A stretch of DNA of 41,136 bases from Candidatus Chisholmbacteria bacterium RIFCSPLOWO2_01_FULL_49_14 (lineage in GTDB: Bacteria > Patescibacteriota > Microgenomatia > UBA1400 > Chisholmbacteraceae). The translations under genes were made by a program, and so were the position numbers. Positions within the stretch are counted from its first letter, which is position 1. Each line of letters begins with the position of its first letter. The notes beneath the pieces were generated by a model. The model saw only the letters and a list, made by a program, of their open reading frames with translations, ran no database searches and was not told the DNA's origin. The DNA is taken from positions 5,009 through 46,144 of the forward strand of contig MHCL01000002.1 of assembly GCA_001816915.1 (NCBI GenBank). Reading direction: 5' to 3'. This document shows positions 27,488 through 35,073 of this stretch, piece by piece.

Positions 27488-27635
27488 GCCAGGCCCAGTC
27501 TGACTGGGTTGTCGAGGTTGACTCGATCCGACCTGGCAGACGTATGAATCAGATCATATCTGGTTTTAATACTTCAGCTACGTGCAGTACGCGCGCTCAT
27601 TCAACTATGCTTCGCCTGGGGGAAGTGGTAAAATA
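27488..27635. repeat. Repeat block: three-way-junction element plus terminal GGGGGAAGTGGTAAAAT
   Basis: tgccaggcccagtctgactgggttgtcgaggttgactcgatccgacctggca (27488..27539) identical to 35204..35255. Confidence 0.9.
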
Positions 27636-27666
27636 CGCTCTGAATTTTCGTTGGCTATATCAAATT

Positions 27667-28263
27667 ATGCTACCACCCGAATTAGTTTCAAGACGCACAG
27701 TTGAGCGAAGGGGGATATCGGCAACTTCGATTGAAGAGGCACTTCCGCTTTCTCATTACGACGAGTTGCATATTAAGGGGTATCACGAACTCGGGTATCA
27801 AGGTTTCCCCTGTATCGTTCTCGGATTCCGTCTGGATGGCCACAGACGGACTATTCCTCGACCTGTTATTCGAATTGGTGACGATATCCTGCCTGGCAAA
27901 GTAGATCTGAACTTGGAATTGTATTTCACCTACGATGCAAGGCCAATTCCTGGGCCGAGATCTTTCACTCTCATTACTGAACATACGTCGAGACACATTC
28001 TTCATAGAGTGAGAGGAGAAGGTCGGATGGGGTACCATGGTCCTGAACTTACTGATTTGTCGGTGACTGTCGGTGAGGTGAAGTATACACTCGAGAGACA
28101 ACCTTCCCAAGAGAATCATCAAGCATTCGCTCTCACCAGAACCGATCCTGATGGCTTTCAATGCTCTCACCTCATGCTCACGTTTCGTGAATTGGATCGA
28201 GAGGGCGTTCGATTGCTTCCCCACTCCTGGGAAGTTACAGAGAGTAATCTTCTTTCCGAATAA
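27667..28263 (+). CDS. Hypothetical cargo protein
   Basis: In-frame ATG 27667 (MLPPELVSRRTVERRGIS); no family recognised. Confidence 0.6.
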   Translation: MLPPELVSRRTVERRGISATSIEEALPLSHYDELHIKGYHELGYQGFPCIVLGFRLDGHRRTIPRPVIRIGDDILPGKVDLNLELYFTYDARPIPGPRSFTLITEHTSRHILHRVRGEGRMGYHGPELTDLSVTVGEVKYTLERQPSQENHQAFALTRTDPDGFQCSHLMLTFRELDREGVRLLPHSWEVTESNLLSE

Positions 28264-28297
28264 AAAACGTGGAAGATCCCAAGACTTTTTGTAAATT

Positions 28298-28580
28298 GCA
28301 GGTCGGATCGAGTCAAACTCGATTGCCCTTTCGGATCGAGTCGAACTCGACTTTTTCCTGCAGGAATACCCGATTTGTCTAGAGAATACCAAACCCCTGC
28401 CCGCCAATCGCTGCGCTCAAGGCGCTGGCAGGCGGGTGGTTTGGAAGGGCATACAAGTTCGACCTGTACGAAATACCCAAGGTGTGGTCAAGAGTGCACC
28501 TCTAAGGTGAAAGACCGCAACATATCCCTATATCCCTAGGTGTCAAGGCTATTCCACCTCCCAGGTGGAAGACACCGATG
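28298..28580. repeat. Repeat block with two TCGAGT hairpins and several micro-hairpins
   Basis: gcaggtcggatcgagtcaaactcgat..tcgagtcgaactcga..cctgca; CACCTctaAGGTG; CCACCTcccAGGTGG. Confidence 0.85.
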
Positions 28581-28594
28581 GAAGAAACTGAGAT

Positions 28595-29464
28595 TTATTG
28601 AGCCTTCCCGGCTAAGAAGTTTAATACACCTGCGGAGCTTAACATTTCCGTAACATGAGACGCGCTTTCTCCTGATGGACGAGCATACATATTAAAATCA
28701 ATTCTTTTGAGAGGATTGCGATCTCTTGACTGATCCAAGTAATCTGTTGCTCCTTTGAAAAATCCCGCCATACTTTCTTCTAGGCTAAGGCCAACTCCGG
28801 CATCAGCGGCAAATCCGGTCCCGACCGCTGGAACAGTCAAAGAATCTGCTCCCGTCATATTTGCTGCGATAGAGGCGCTGAAAGTAAACTGCGCCATATC
28901 CTCAACGGTCATGCGATCTCCTGGCGGAGTTACATTGGTCAGGATTACGACTCGTATACCTTTTTCGGCTAAATTTCCGGAAGGTGCTGGCATCGACCCG
29001 CCGGAGCATATTGCAACGTGCTCGCCGACTATTTCTAAATCTTGCATTGTAGTCGCAACAAGCGTGTCGTCTCGTATTTCTTGGGGTGTTTTTCCTATTT
29101 TCATTCCAGTTTCTTCTGTTAGAAATTGAGAGAACTGAGCTGCGGCTTCAAGTGCTTCCTTTGTATTCTCCGATCTCATTCTTGTTAACAGTTGTATAAC
29201 TTTCTTGTTGTAGGTGCCGAATAGTTTGTCACCAGCTACCGAGGCAATTCTCCTTTCAACCGCACCGCCACCGAGCCTTAACCAAGGAGTAGTCGGACAC
29301 ATGATGGCTTCCGTGGGAGCAGCAGCGATATCACCCAAGTTCACTCCGATCAAGCTGCCCCGATATGGGTATTCCCAAACGCGCTGGCTTTCGCCGACCC
29401 CAAATCTTGGTTCTCTGGGTTGTAAGCCTTCTCTAAAAGGTAAGGACATCGGATATTCACTCAT
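28595..29464 (-). CDS. Macro-domain-like protein
   Basis: VNLGDIAAAPTEAIMCPTTPWLRLGGGAVERRIASVAG and LTVPAVGTGFAADAGVGLSLEESMAGFFKGATDYL match macro-domain signatures. Confidence 0.65.
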   Translation of the reverse strand: MSEYPMSLPFREGLQPREPRFGVGESQRVWEYPYRGSLIGVNLGDIAAAPTEAIMCPTTPWLRLGGGAVERRIASVAGDKLFGTYNKKVIQLLTRMRSENTKEALEAAAQFSQFLTEETGMKIGKTPQEIRDDTLVATTMQDLEIVGEHVAICSGGSMPAPSGNLAEKGIRVVILTNVTPPGDRMTVEDMAQFTFSASIAANMTGADSLTVPAVGTGFAADAGVGLSLEESMAGFFKGATDYLDQSRDRNPLKRIDFNMYARPSGESASHVTEMLSSAGVLNFLAGKAQ

Positions 29465-29528
29465 GATAGGAGAGGATTATACCAGACTAAAATTAGAAAT
29501 CAATGTTATGGGATATTATTGCGGTTGT

Positions 29529-29800
29529 GCCAGGTCCGGCCTGTACGGGAAATCCCGAGGTGTCAAGGCATTTCCACCCCCGGAGTGGAGGAATTTCCCT
29601 AGGTGTCCCTCCAAAGGCGGGCAGGCTTGAGGTTACCACCTCCCAGGTGGAAGATGTGCCAGGTCCGACCTGGCAGGCGGGATCTGGAAGGCGGATTAGG
29701 GACAGGACGGAGGGGTACGACCCGCCTGCGTTGAAACTACGGCGAGGTAAACAGTATTAACAAATATTCTCTGGAACTGGGCTGGGGGGGAAAAAGTGGT
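29529..29800. repeat. Repeat block (multi-module)
   Basis: CAGGTCCGGCCTG, CGGGAaaTCCCG, CCACCTcccAGGTGG, TGCCAGGTCCGACCTGGCA, gcgttgaaactacggcgaggtaa..attctctggaactgg. Confidence 0.9.
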
Positions 29801-29829
29801 TTTACAGCTCTACTGATGAACTATTGAAA

Positions 29830-30111
29830 TTACTGCACGAAGCGGATTTCTAATTTTTTTCCCAATGCCGAAGCAATTTTTTGCAAGAGCCTTACAGAAG
29901 GACTCACCGACATGTTCTCGATGCGTGAAATTACCGCTTGAGTAGTATTCGCTTTTCTTGCGAGCGTCCTTTGAGAAACGTGTTTGTCAAGCCTGGCTTT
30001 GATGAGTTCTCTTGTGATTTGATATTGGGCTTCGCTTTCATCCCAAGCTTTTTTAAACTTCGGATCTTTAAGCCTTTCCTTGAGATAGTTGTTGAGTGTT
30101 GTATTACTCAT
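29830..30111 (-). CDS. XRE/HigA-type HTH antitoxin
   Basis: HVSQRTLARKANTTQAVISRIENMSVSPSVRLLQKIASALGKKLEI. Confidence 0.92.
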   Translation of the reverse strand: MSNTTLNNYLKERLKDPKFKKAWDESEAQYQITRELIKARLDKHVSQRTLARKANTTQAVISRIENMSVSPSVRLLQKIASALGKKLEIRFVQ

Positions 30112-30140
30112 GTTTCAACTCCATTTGAATAGTGGTAACT

Positions 30141-30169
30141 ATGATATCTAATTAGATATCAATTGTCAA
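30141..30169 (-). promoter_or_regulatory. Antitoxin-proximal promoter/operator between toxin and antitoxin genes
   Basis: Minus strand TTGACA-N17-TATCAT containing the perfect 18-bp palindrome GATATCTAATTAGATATC (30143..30160). Confidence 0.8.
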
Positions 30170-30194
30170 GTCGTTTAATATTCTGTCTCTCAAA

Positions 30195-30533
30195 TCATTG
30201 ATTCACTTCTTCCTGATAACGTCTTCGAGCAAGTGTGAGCTCTCTTTTTGAAGTCTTCATTTTCTTTTTAATAAAGATCTGAAGAACCAGAATCACATCT
30301 TTGCGGATTGGAGCGCAAAGGATTCTTACATTATCTCTTCCCAGAATTCTTAATTCCCACAGTGGTGTTCCCTGCACTTTCTTGAGATTGGGAATCGCTG
30401 GAGTCAGGCCGAATTCTTGAATATATTGAAGTTGTCGGATAATCTTCGTTTCCTGAGCCGGTGTGCAGGTCTTTAAGAATTTTTCGACCGGCTTTTTCCC
30501 GTCCGGAGAAGTATAGTATTCCACTCTTGCCAT
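30195..30533 (-). CDS. RelE/HigB-like (phage Gp49-like) toxin
   Basis: VEYYTSPDGKKPVEKFLKTC..LKKVQGTPLWELRILGRDNVRILCAPIRKDVILVLQIFIKK..ELTLARRRY. Confidence 0.88.
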   Translation of the reverse strand: MARVEYYTSPDGKKPVEKFLKTCTPAQETKIIRQLQYIQEFGLTPAIPNLKKVQGTPLWELRILGRDNVRILCAPIRKDVILVLQIFIKKKMKTSKRELTLARRRYQEEVNQ

Positions 30534-30574
30534 ATTCCCTAGTATACGATTACTTCACACATCACTTGCACACT

Positions 30575-30758
30575 GCGTACAGGTCGGATCTGCAAGAACT
30601 ATCGGTCGTGTACAGGTCCGACCTGTACGGGAAATCCCGAGGTGTTCTCAAGATTGCACCTCTAAGGTGAAAGACCGCACAATGCTCAAGCGAGCACTAC
30701 GACAAGCTCAGTGTGAACAAGCCGCGAAACGCATGGCGAGGGGGGAGTTGTAATAGGG
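30575..30758. repeat. Repeat block (GTACAGGTCCGACCTGTAC, CGGGAaaTCCCG, CACCTctaAGGTG, terminal module)
   Basis: Direct match to blocks at 31427, 32715 and 35074. Confidence 0.9.
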
Positions 30759-30787
30759 GTCTAGGAAAATCGGAAATGAGAAGCCTA

Positions 30788-31027
30788 TCAGAGTTGACGG
30801 AGAATGTTGAGATAATCGTCAACTGACATGCCCAGTGTGCGGAGATTATTGCGAATGATAAATACGGGAACTTCAGCGTCGGCAGTGATTACCACCGGTC
30901 GCTTTAATCCGGGTCTGTCGAAAATCAGATGATCCCCTTTCTGCCGTTTCAATCTGCATCCGATCATCCGTAGGAAAAGTTCGAATATTTTTCGTTTTAT
31001 CGGAGTAAGGGCGGGCATGCAACTCAA
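30788..31027 (-). CDS. HicA-like toxin
   Basis: MIGCRLKRQKGDHLIFDRPGLKRPVVITADAEVPVFIIRNNLRTLGMSVDDYLNIL. Confidence 0.85.
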   Translation of the reverse strand: MSCMPALTPIKRKIFELFLRMIGCRLKRQKGDHLIFDRPGLKRPVVITADAEVPVFIIRNNLRTLGMSVDDYLNILRQL

Positions 31028-31311
31028 TTACTCAGGGGAACAGTGATATCCGTTAATTCATGGAATACCTGCATCGGGGGAGCCCATTGGCGCTGCACAC
31101 GCCTCCATCCCAATCCAGTTAAGACTTCGTTGAGTGTTCCCCGTTCAAGAAGATCGTCAAAGAAGAGCTGCACCACCTCGTTAAAACGACGCTGCACGAT
31201 CTTAAAACTCTTTGCTGAGGTCGAGAGATCTAAGACTGGAGAATAGGCAACAAAAGTCTTGCCTTCCTTAAAGATAGAAACTGGTATTTTTAAATTCATT
31301 GCCGTCTTCAT
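31024..31311 (-). CDS. HicB-like antitoxin
   Basis: FKEGKTFVAYSPVLDLSTSAKSFKIVQRRFNEVVQLFFDDLLERGTL; start set at second ATG, 7 nt after TATAAT. Confidence 0.8.
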   Translation of the reverse strand: MKTAMNLKIPVSIFKEGKTFVAYSPVLDLSTSAKSFKIVQRRFNEVVQLFFDDLLERGTLNEVLTGLGWRRVQRQWAPPMQVFHELTDITVPLSN

Positions 31312-31345
31312 GTGACGCATTATATCACGATTTTATTATTCATCG

Positions 31346-31828
31346 TTTGCAGGTCGGACCTGCAAAGGCGTAAATCCAGAGGTAAACTGGAAAAGCAGGT
31401 CGGACCTGCAATAACTATCGGGTCGTGTACAGGTCCGGCCTGTACGGGAAATCCCGAGGTGTTCTCAAGGCTGCACCTCTAAGGTGCAAGAGGGAAGAGC
31501 GTATCATCCTCGAACGTCAAGGCTTTACCGTTCCCGGAACGTCTAGGCGTAACCCGGAACGTCAGGGCGAAAACTCCCTAGGTGTCCCTCCAGAGGCGGG
31601 CAGGCAAGGCTATTCCACCTCCCAGGTGGAAGACGGGGCTACGAAGGGACAGGGTGGAAGAGGTGCGGCGCGCCTGCGTTGAAACTACGGCGAGGTAAGC
31701 AGTACTAACGCATATTCTCTGGAACTGGCCTGCCTGCCCGCTTGAGTTTCCGGCTGCGAAAACGGCTAGACAGCAGTTTTGAGCAAGCCGCGAAACGCAT
31801 GGCGTGGGGGGGGAAGTGGTAAAATTTG
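31346..31828. repeat. Largest repeat block, ending in GGGGGAAGTGGTAAAATT
   Basis: TTTGCAGGTCGGACCTGCAAA at 31346..31366; GTACAGGTCCGGCCTGTAC; CCGTTCccGGAACG; full ~155-nt terminal module. Confidence 0.92.
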
Positions 31829-31834
31829 GGCGAA

Positions 31835-32638
31835 ATGTCTGAGGAAGAACATCCACCGCAGCCAATTCGAGATAAGCTCAAAGAGGTAAAAGGACGACTT
31901 ACCCAAGATGTTATCGAACAAGTTTTGGGGAGTATCGGAGAAAGATTCAGGAGCGTATATCTTAAACACCAGCAAGACAAAGCGCTGTATTTTGAATCTT
32001 CGGTTCTGCATTCCATTCCCGTAAGACCTCTCGTTTATCTGAATGTACTTGAACGCGCTTCTTTTGTCGCATCAAATGTTCTCAGTGGGGACGAATTTAC
32101 CGATCAGATTGAGGTAAAGCCGCAGGAGAATGCAAGCCATCATGAACGGAAAATTCAAATTCCTTTGCGAAAGGATCAGCTCATGAATGGTGGATATGCC
32201 GTAATGGTCTTGCCCACCGATTATCGATGTTCTAATCCGGATACCGTTTCTCAGATAAAGGCGGGAGCCGGTCAGGATTTTCAAGAAGTTTTTGACGGTA
32301 ACCCATGGAGAGCAATGATGGGAAGAAGTCCTGAGTTATATAAAAGAGATGAGTGGTCAGCAAAAGCAAATGATTTTATCGTCATGCATCGATTAGGAAG
32401 CTCACTCTACCTAAGAAGAATTCGACCTTTTCAGGATGAGATTGAACCTCTTGAGCGAAGGAAATTTGGAGAAGATGGCGAAGATGCAGTCATTCTTCAA
32501 CGACGGATATTTCTGGAATCAGAAACAGAAGTACCCGCCGAGTTGAATATGATGCGAAATTCTGCTCGACTTTACCGACTTCATGAGGTCGATAACTCCT
32601 CGGAGTTGGTAGGCTCGCACTTCGGTCCGGATAAGTAA
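31835..32638 (+). CDS. Hypothetical cargo protein
   Basis: 267-aa ORF directly downstream of the repeat-borne TAAAAT (9 nt gap); no family recognised. Confidence 0.65.
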   Translation: MSEEEHPPQPIRDKLKEVKGRLTQDVIEQVLGSIGERFRSVYLKHQQDKALYFESSVLHSIPVRPLVYLNVLERASFVASNVLSGDEFTDQIEVKPQENASHHERKIQIPLRKDQLMNGGYAVMVLPTDYRCSNPDTVSQIKAGAGQDFQEVFDGNPWRAMMGRSPELYKRDEWSAKANDFIVMHRLGSSLYLRRIRPFQDEIEPLERRKFGEDGEDAVILQRRIFLESETEVPAELNMMRNSARLYRLHEVDNSSELVGSHFGPDK

Positions 32639-32639
32639 A

Positions 32640-32935
32640 TGATCCTCAAACGTCAAGAAAATTCCGTTCTCGGAACGTACTGATGTGCCAGGTCGGACCT
32701 GCAAGAACTGCGTGTACAGGTCCGACCTTTACGGGAAATCCCGAGGTGTTCTCAAGATTGCACCTCTAAGGTGAAAGACCGCAACATATCCCTAGGTCTC
32801 AAGGCTATACCACCTCCAAGGTGGAAGACACTCTCCCCAATTTTTCAGAGAATTTGAACAATCAGAATCCTTTGCAGGTCGGACCTGCAAGAACTATCGG
32901 TCGTGTACAGGTTCTATCGAGTCAAACTCGATATT
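32640..32935. repeat. Repeat block
   Basis: CAGGTCGGACCTG 32690; CAGGTCCGACCT 32716; CACCTctaAGGTG; TTGCAGGTCGGACCTGCAA 32872..32890; TCGAGTcaaACTCGA. Confidence 0.88.
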
Positions 32936-32937
32936 CT

Positions 32938-33234
32938 TCATTTACCGTGCCTGAAGTTCTCTATCGCTCGAAGGAGAAAGAAAAGTAATAGATAAATAAC
33001 AATAAAGAAAAAAAACCAATCAATAATCAAATATAATGTGTTCGTCTGAAAAATTTGAAACGCACCTCCAGTAGAGGTTGTATATTCCAGTGGCCACCCG
33101 CCGCTCGGCGTCTCATAACAATCTACAATATTTGGAGAGCAAATTGGTTTTTCTAATGTTAGAGGTAGAATGACTCTGGCAAGCACTATTGATGCTATCG
33201 CCACTTTCAAGTGAAATGTTTTTCTATCCTTCAT
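32938..33234 (-). CDS. Small membrane protein, two hydrophobic segments
   Basis: VAIASIVLARVILPLTL..LYLIIDWFFFFIVIYLLLFFLLRAI; flanked by repeat blocks on both sides. Confidence 0.5.
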   Translation of the reverse strand: MKDRKTFHLKVAIASIVLARVILPLTLEKPICSPNIVDCYETPSGGWPLEYTTSTGGAFQIFQTNTLYLIIDWFFFFIVIYLLLFFLLRAIENFRHGK

Positions 33235-33286
33235 TTGAAGTCAGTCTACATTTTCACCGATACGGGAGCAAGGAGGGCGATTAACG

Positions 33287-33530
33287 TGCCAGGTCCGACC
33301 TGGCAGTCGCCTGGCAGGCGGAATCTAGAGAGCGCATGCAGGGACAGGACGGAAGGGCGGGGCCCCACTTCTCCGCCAGTGGGCGGATACGCTGGGGGCA
33401 CCGCAGTACTAACGTATATTCTCTGGAACTGGCCTGCCTGCCCGCTTGAGTTTCCGGCTGCGAAAACGGCTAAATAGCAGTCTTGAGCATGCAGCGAAAC
33501 GCATGGCTGGGAGGAAGTGGTAATATTTTG
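33287..33530. repeat. Repeat block with terminal module ending GGAGGAAGTGGTAATATT
   Basis: TGCCAGGTCCGACCTGGCA 33287..33305; gcagtactaacgtatattctctggaactggcctgcctgcccgcttgagtttccggctgcgaaaacggct shared with 31700 block. Confidence 0.92.
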
Positions 33531-33551
33531 AATAAAGATGAAAGATCTCTC

Positions 33552-33580
33552 TTGACTTTATGATAATATTGTCATATACT
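33552..33580 (+). promoter_or_regulatory. TA promoter/operator TTGACT-N17-TATACT with imperfect palindrome ATGATAATATTGTCAT
   Basis: -35 at 33552, -10 at 33575. Confidence 0.7.
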
Positions 33581-33582
33581 CT

Positions 33583-33879
33583 ATGAAGGTCTTTTACTTA
33601 ACACAAGTCGTTAAGTCTCTTGAGCACTTACGAGCTCAGGATCGAGCTCGACTGGAACGAACGCGTACATTCTTTGAAGAATACGGTTTCCGTATTGGCC
33701 AGAAATATATCAAGAAAATCAGTCCACCGAATATTTGGGAGTTGAGGGCGGGCCAGATTCGACTCTTTTTGTGTCTCAAGAGAGAAAAAGCATTCGGTGT
33801 CCATCTCTTGTATAAAAAGACTCAAAAATTACCTAAAGCTGATCTGGAATTAGCTAGAGAACGGTGTAAAAAGATATGA
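33583..33879 (+). CDS. RelE/HigB-like toxin
   Basis: LRAQDRARLERTRTFFEEYGFRIGQKYIKKISPPNIWELRAGQIRLFLCLKREKAFGVHLLYKKTQKLPKADLELARER. Confidence 0.88.
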   Translation: MKVFYLTQVVKSLEHLRAQDRARLERTRTFFEEYGFRIGQKYIKKISPPNIWELRAGQIRLFLCLKREKAFGVHLLYKKTQKLPKADLELARERCKKI

Positions 33880-34172
33880 AAAGCAGAAAAAACAAATCAT
33901 TTATTAGCGCGGAGAGCCTGCATCAAAGGTGGATGAAGGATCCGGACTATCGACGTGAGTATACAAAACTTGAGCCGGAGTTTCAGATCGCGCGGCAAAT
34001 CATCGGCGCCCGGATCAAACAGAAGATGACGCAGGAAGAGTTGGCGGAAAAGGTTGGCACCGGCCAGGCTGTCATTTCCCGACTTGAAGGGATGAACGCG
34101 AAGCCATCCATTTCACTTCTCCAACGCGTCGCCAGGGCTTTGGAGACGAAGATCAAAGTCACCATTGGTTAG
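33876..34172 (+). CDS. XRE/HigA-type HTH antitoxin
   Basis: RIKQKMTQEELAEKVGTGQAVISRLEGMNAKPSISLLQRVARALETKIKV; 4-nt overlap. Confidence 0.92.
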   Translation: MKSRKNKSFISAESLHQRWMKDPDYRREYTKLEPEFQIARQIIGARIKQKMTQEELAEKVGTGQAVISRLEGMNAKPSISLLQRVARALETKIKVTIG

Positions 34173-34252
34173 TCTTTGATTCAATATCCCTCATCATTCA
34201 CTTTTTCAACCTCTCACATTTCTCCATTGAATAAGAGCATAACTGCGCAATT

Positions 34253-34293
34253 GCAGGTCGGACCTGCTACCTCGAGTTCAGGTCGGACCTGTA
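34253..34293. repeat. Two CAGGTCGGACCTG hairpins in tandem
   Basis: GCAGGTCGGACCTGC 34253; CAGGTCGGACCTG 34279. Confidence 0.85.
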
Positions 34294-34356
34294 CGTCACC
34301 ACTTTATTGTACCTTCCCTGAATTTCCATATCCTATAATATGGTATAATTCCGGCC

Positions 34357-35007
34357 GTGTCAAAAGAAAAAAGAAGCGGTAGATTCTTTGATCCCGTGAT
34401 TCGATATCTACTCTACGAATTCGCAAAAGAAAGGCGTCTTGAGATTGCACTCGATCCGGAAGTCTTTCGACCTTTGCGGGAAATCCTCTCGCGTCCCAAT
34501 CCGAAACTCAAAGAATATCCGTTTCTCGGACTGGGTACGCCGGATGCGGTTGATCAATTCCTCCTTCTCGAGGGAGAAAGTTCATCCAGGGGACTTTATT
34601 TCGTTAACAAGTACGTTGCCCGATCAGATGTTGAACAAGCAGAGAGCGCAGAACTCTTCAACATGGTACAGGAGCGAGGCAGACTAGACGATATTGTCAT
34701 GCTGGGTCATACGCATCCCTCTGGTTCATTCCGCTCGCAACACGGTGTCGACGTTGATTTATCTCCCAGTGCCCTGCTCCTGAGTCCATCAATGGGAACC
34801 GGAGATGGAGGACCACAATCCGGAGGAGATCTTGCATACTATCGTTACTTTCGTGAGTACAATCCTCATCTTCAGATCCCATATGCCGGCATCGCGGCGA
34901 ATACGCCGGAAGGACCAAAACTGAGAGTCTATCTTATCGACGAACTTCTGACCATACAAAGATATCGACATATCGATAGCGTTCCTCAGGCGACATTTTT
35001 ACTTTAA
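34357..35007 (+). CDS. JAMM/MPN-like metalloprotease-fold protein
   Basis: LLLEGESSSRGLYFV (Glu), GHTHPSG (HxH), SGGDLAYYR (SxxD) separated by an insertion; GTG start 7 nt after TATAAT. Confidence 0.6.
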   Translation: MSKEKRSGRFFDPVIRYLLYEFAKERRLEIALDPEVFRPLREILSRPNPKLKEYPFLGLGTPDAVDQFLLLEGESSSRGLYFVNKYVARSDVEQAESAELFNMVQERGRLDDIVMLGHTHPSGSFRSQHGVDVDLSPSALLLSPSMGTGDGGPQSGGDLAYYRYFREYNPHLQIPYAGIAANTPEGPKLRVYLIDELLTIQRYRHIDSVPQATFLL

Positions 35008-35073
35008 ACCGGAGAGCTCGATTGGGCACCACTATCTCAGAGTTTGGTGGACTTGGAACATTATATCCAAAGG

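Noticed and set aside
27688-28407. 239-aa minus-strand ORF
   Set aside because: Begins in a repeat block and runs antisense through the 27667 gene; the plus-strand frame has the promoter and a plausible start.
31425-31682. ORFs inside repeat blocks (e.g. MYRSGLYGKSRGVLKAAP, ACRDRTEGRGP)
   Set aside because: Translations of the repeat modules themselves; the same peptides recur wherever the repeat occurs, with no start signals.
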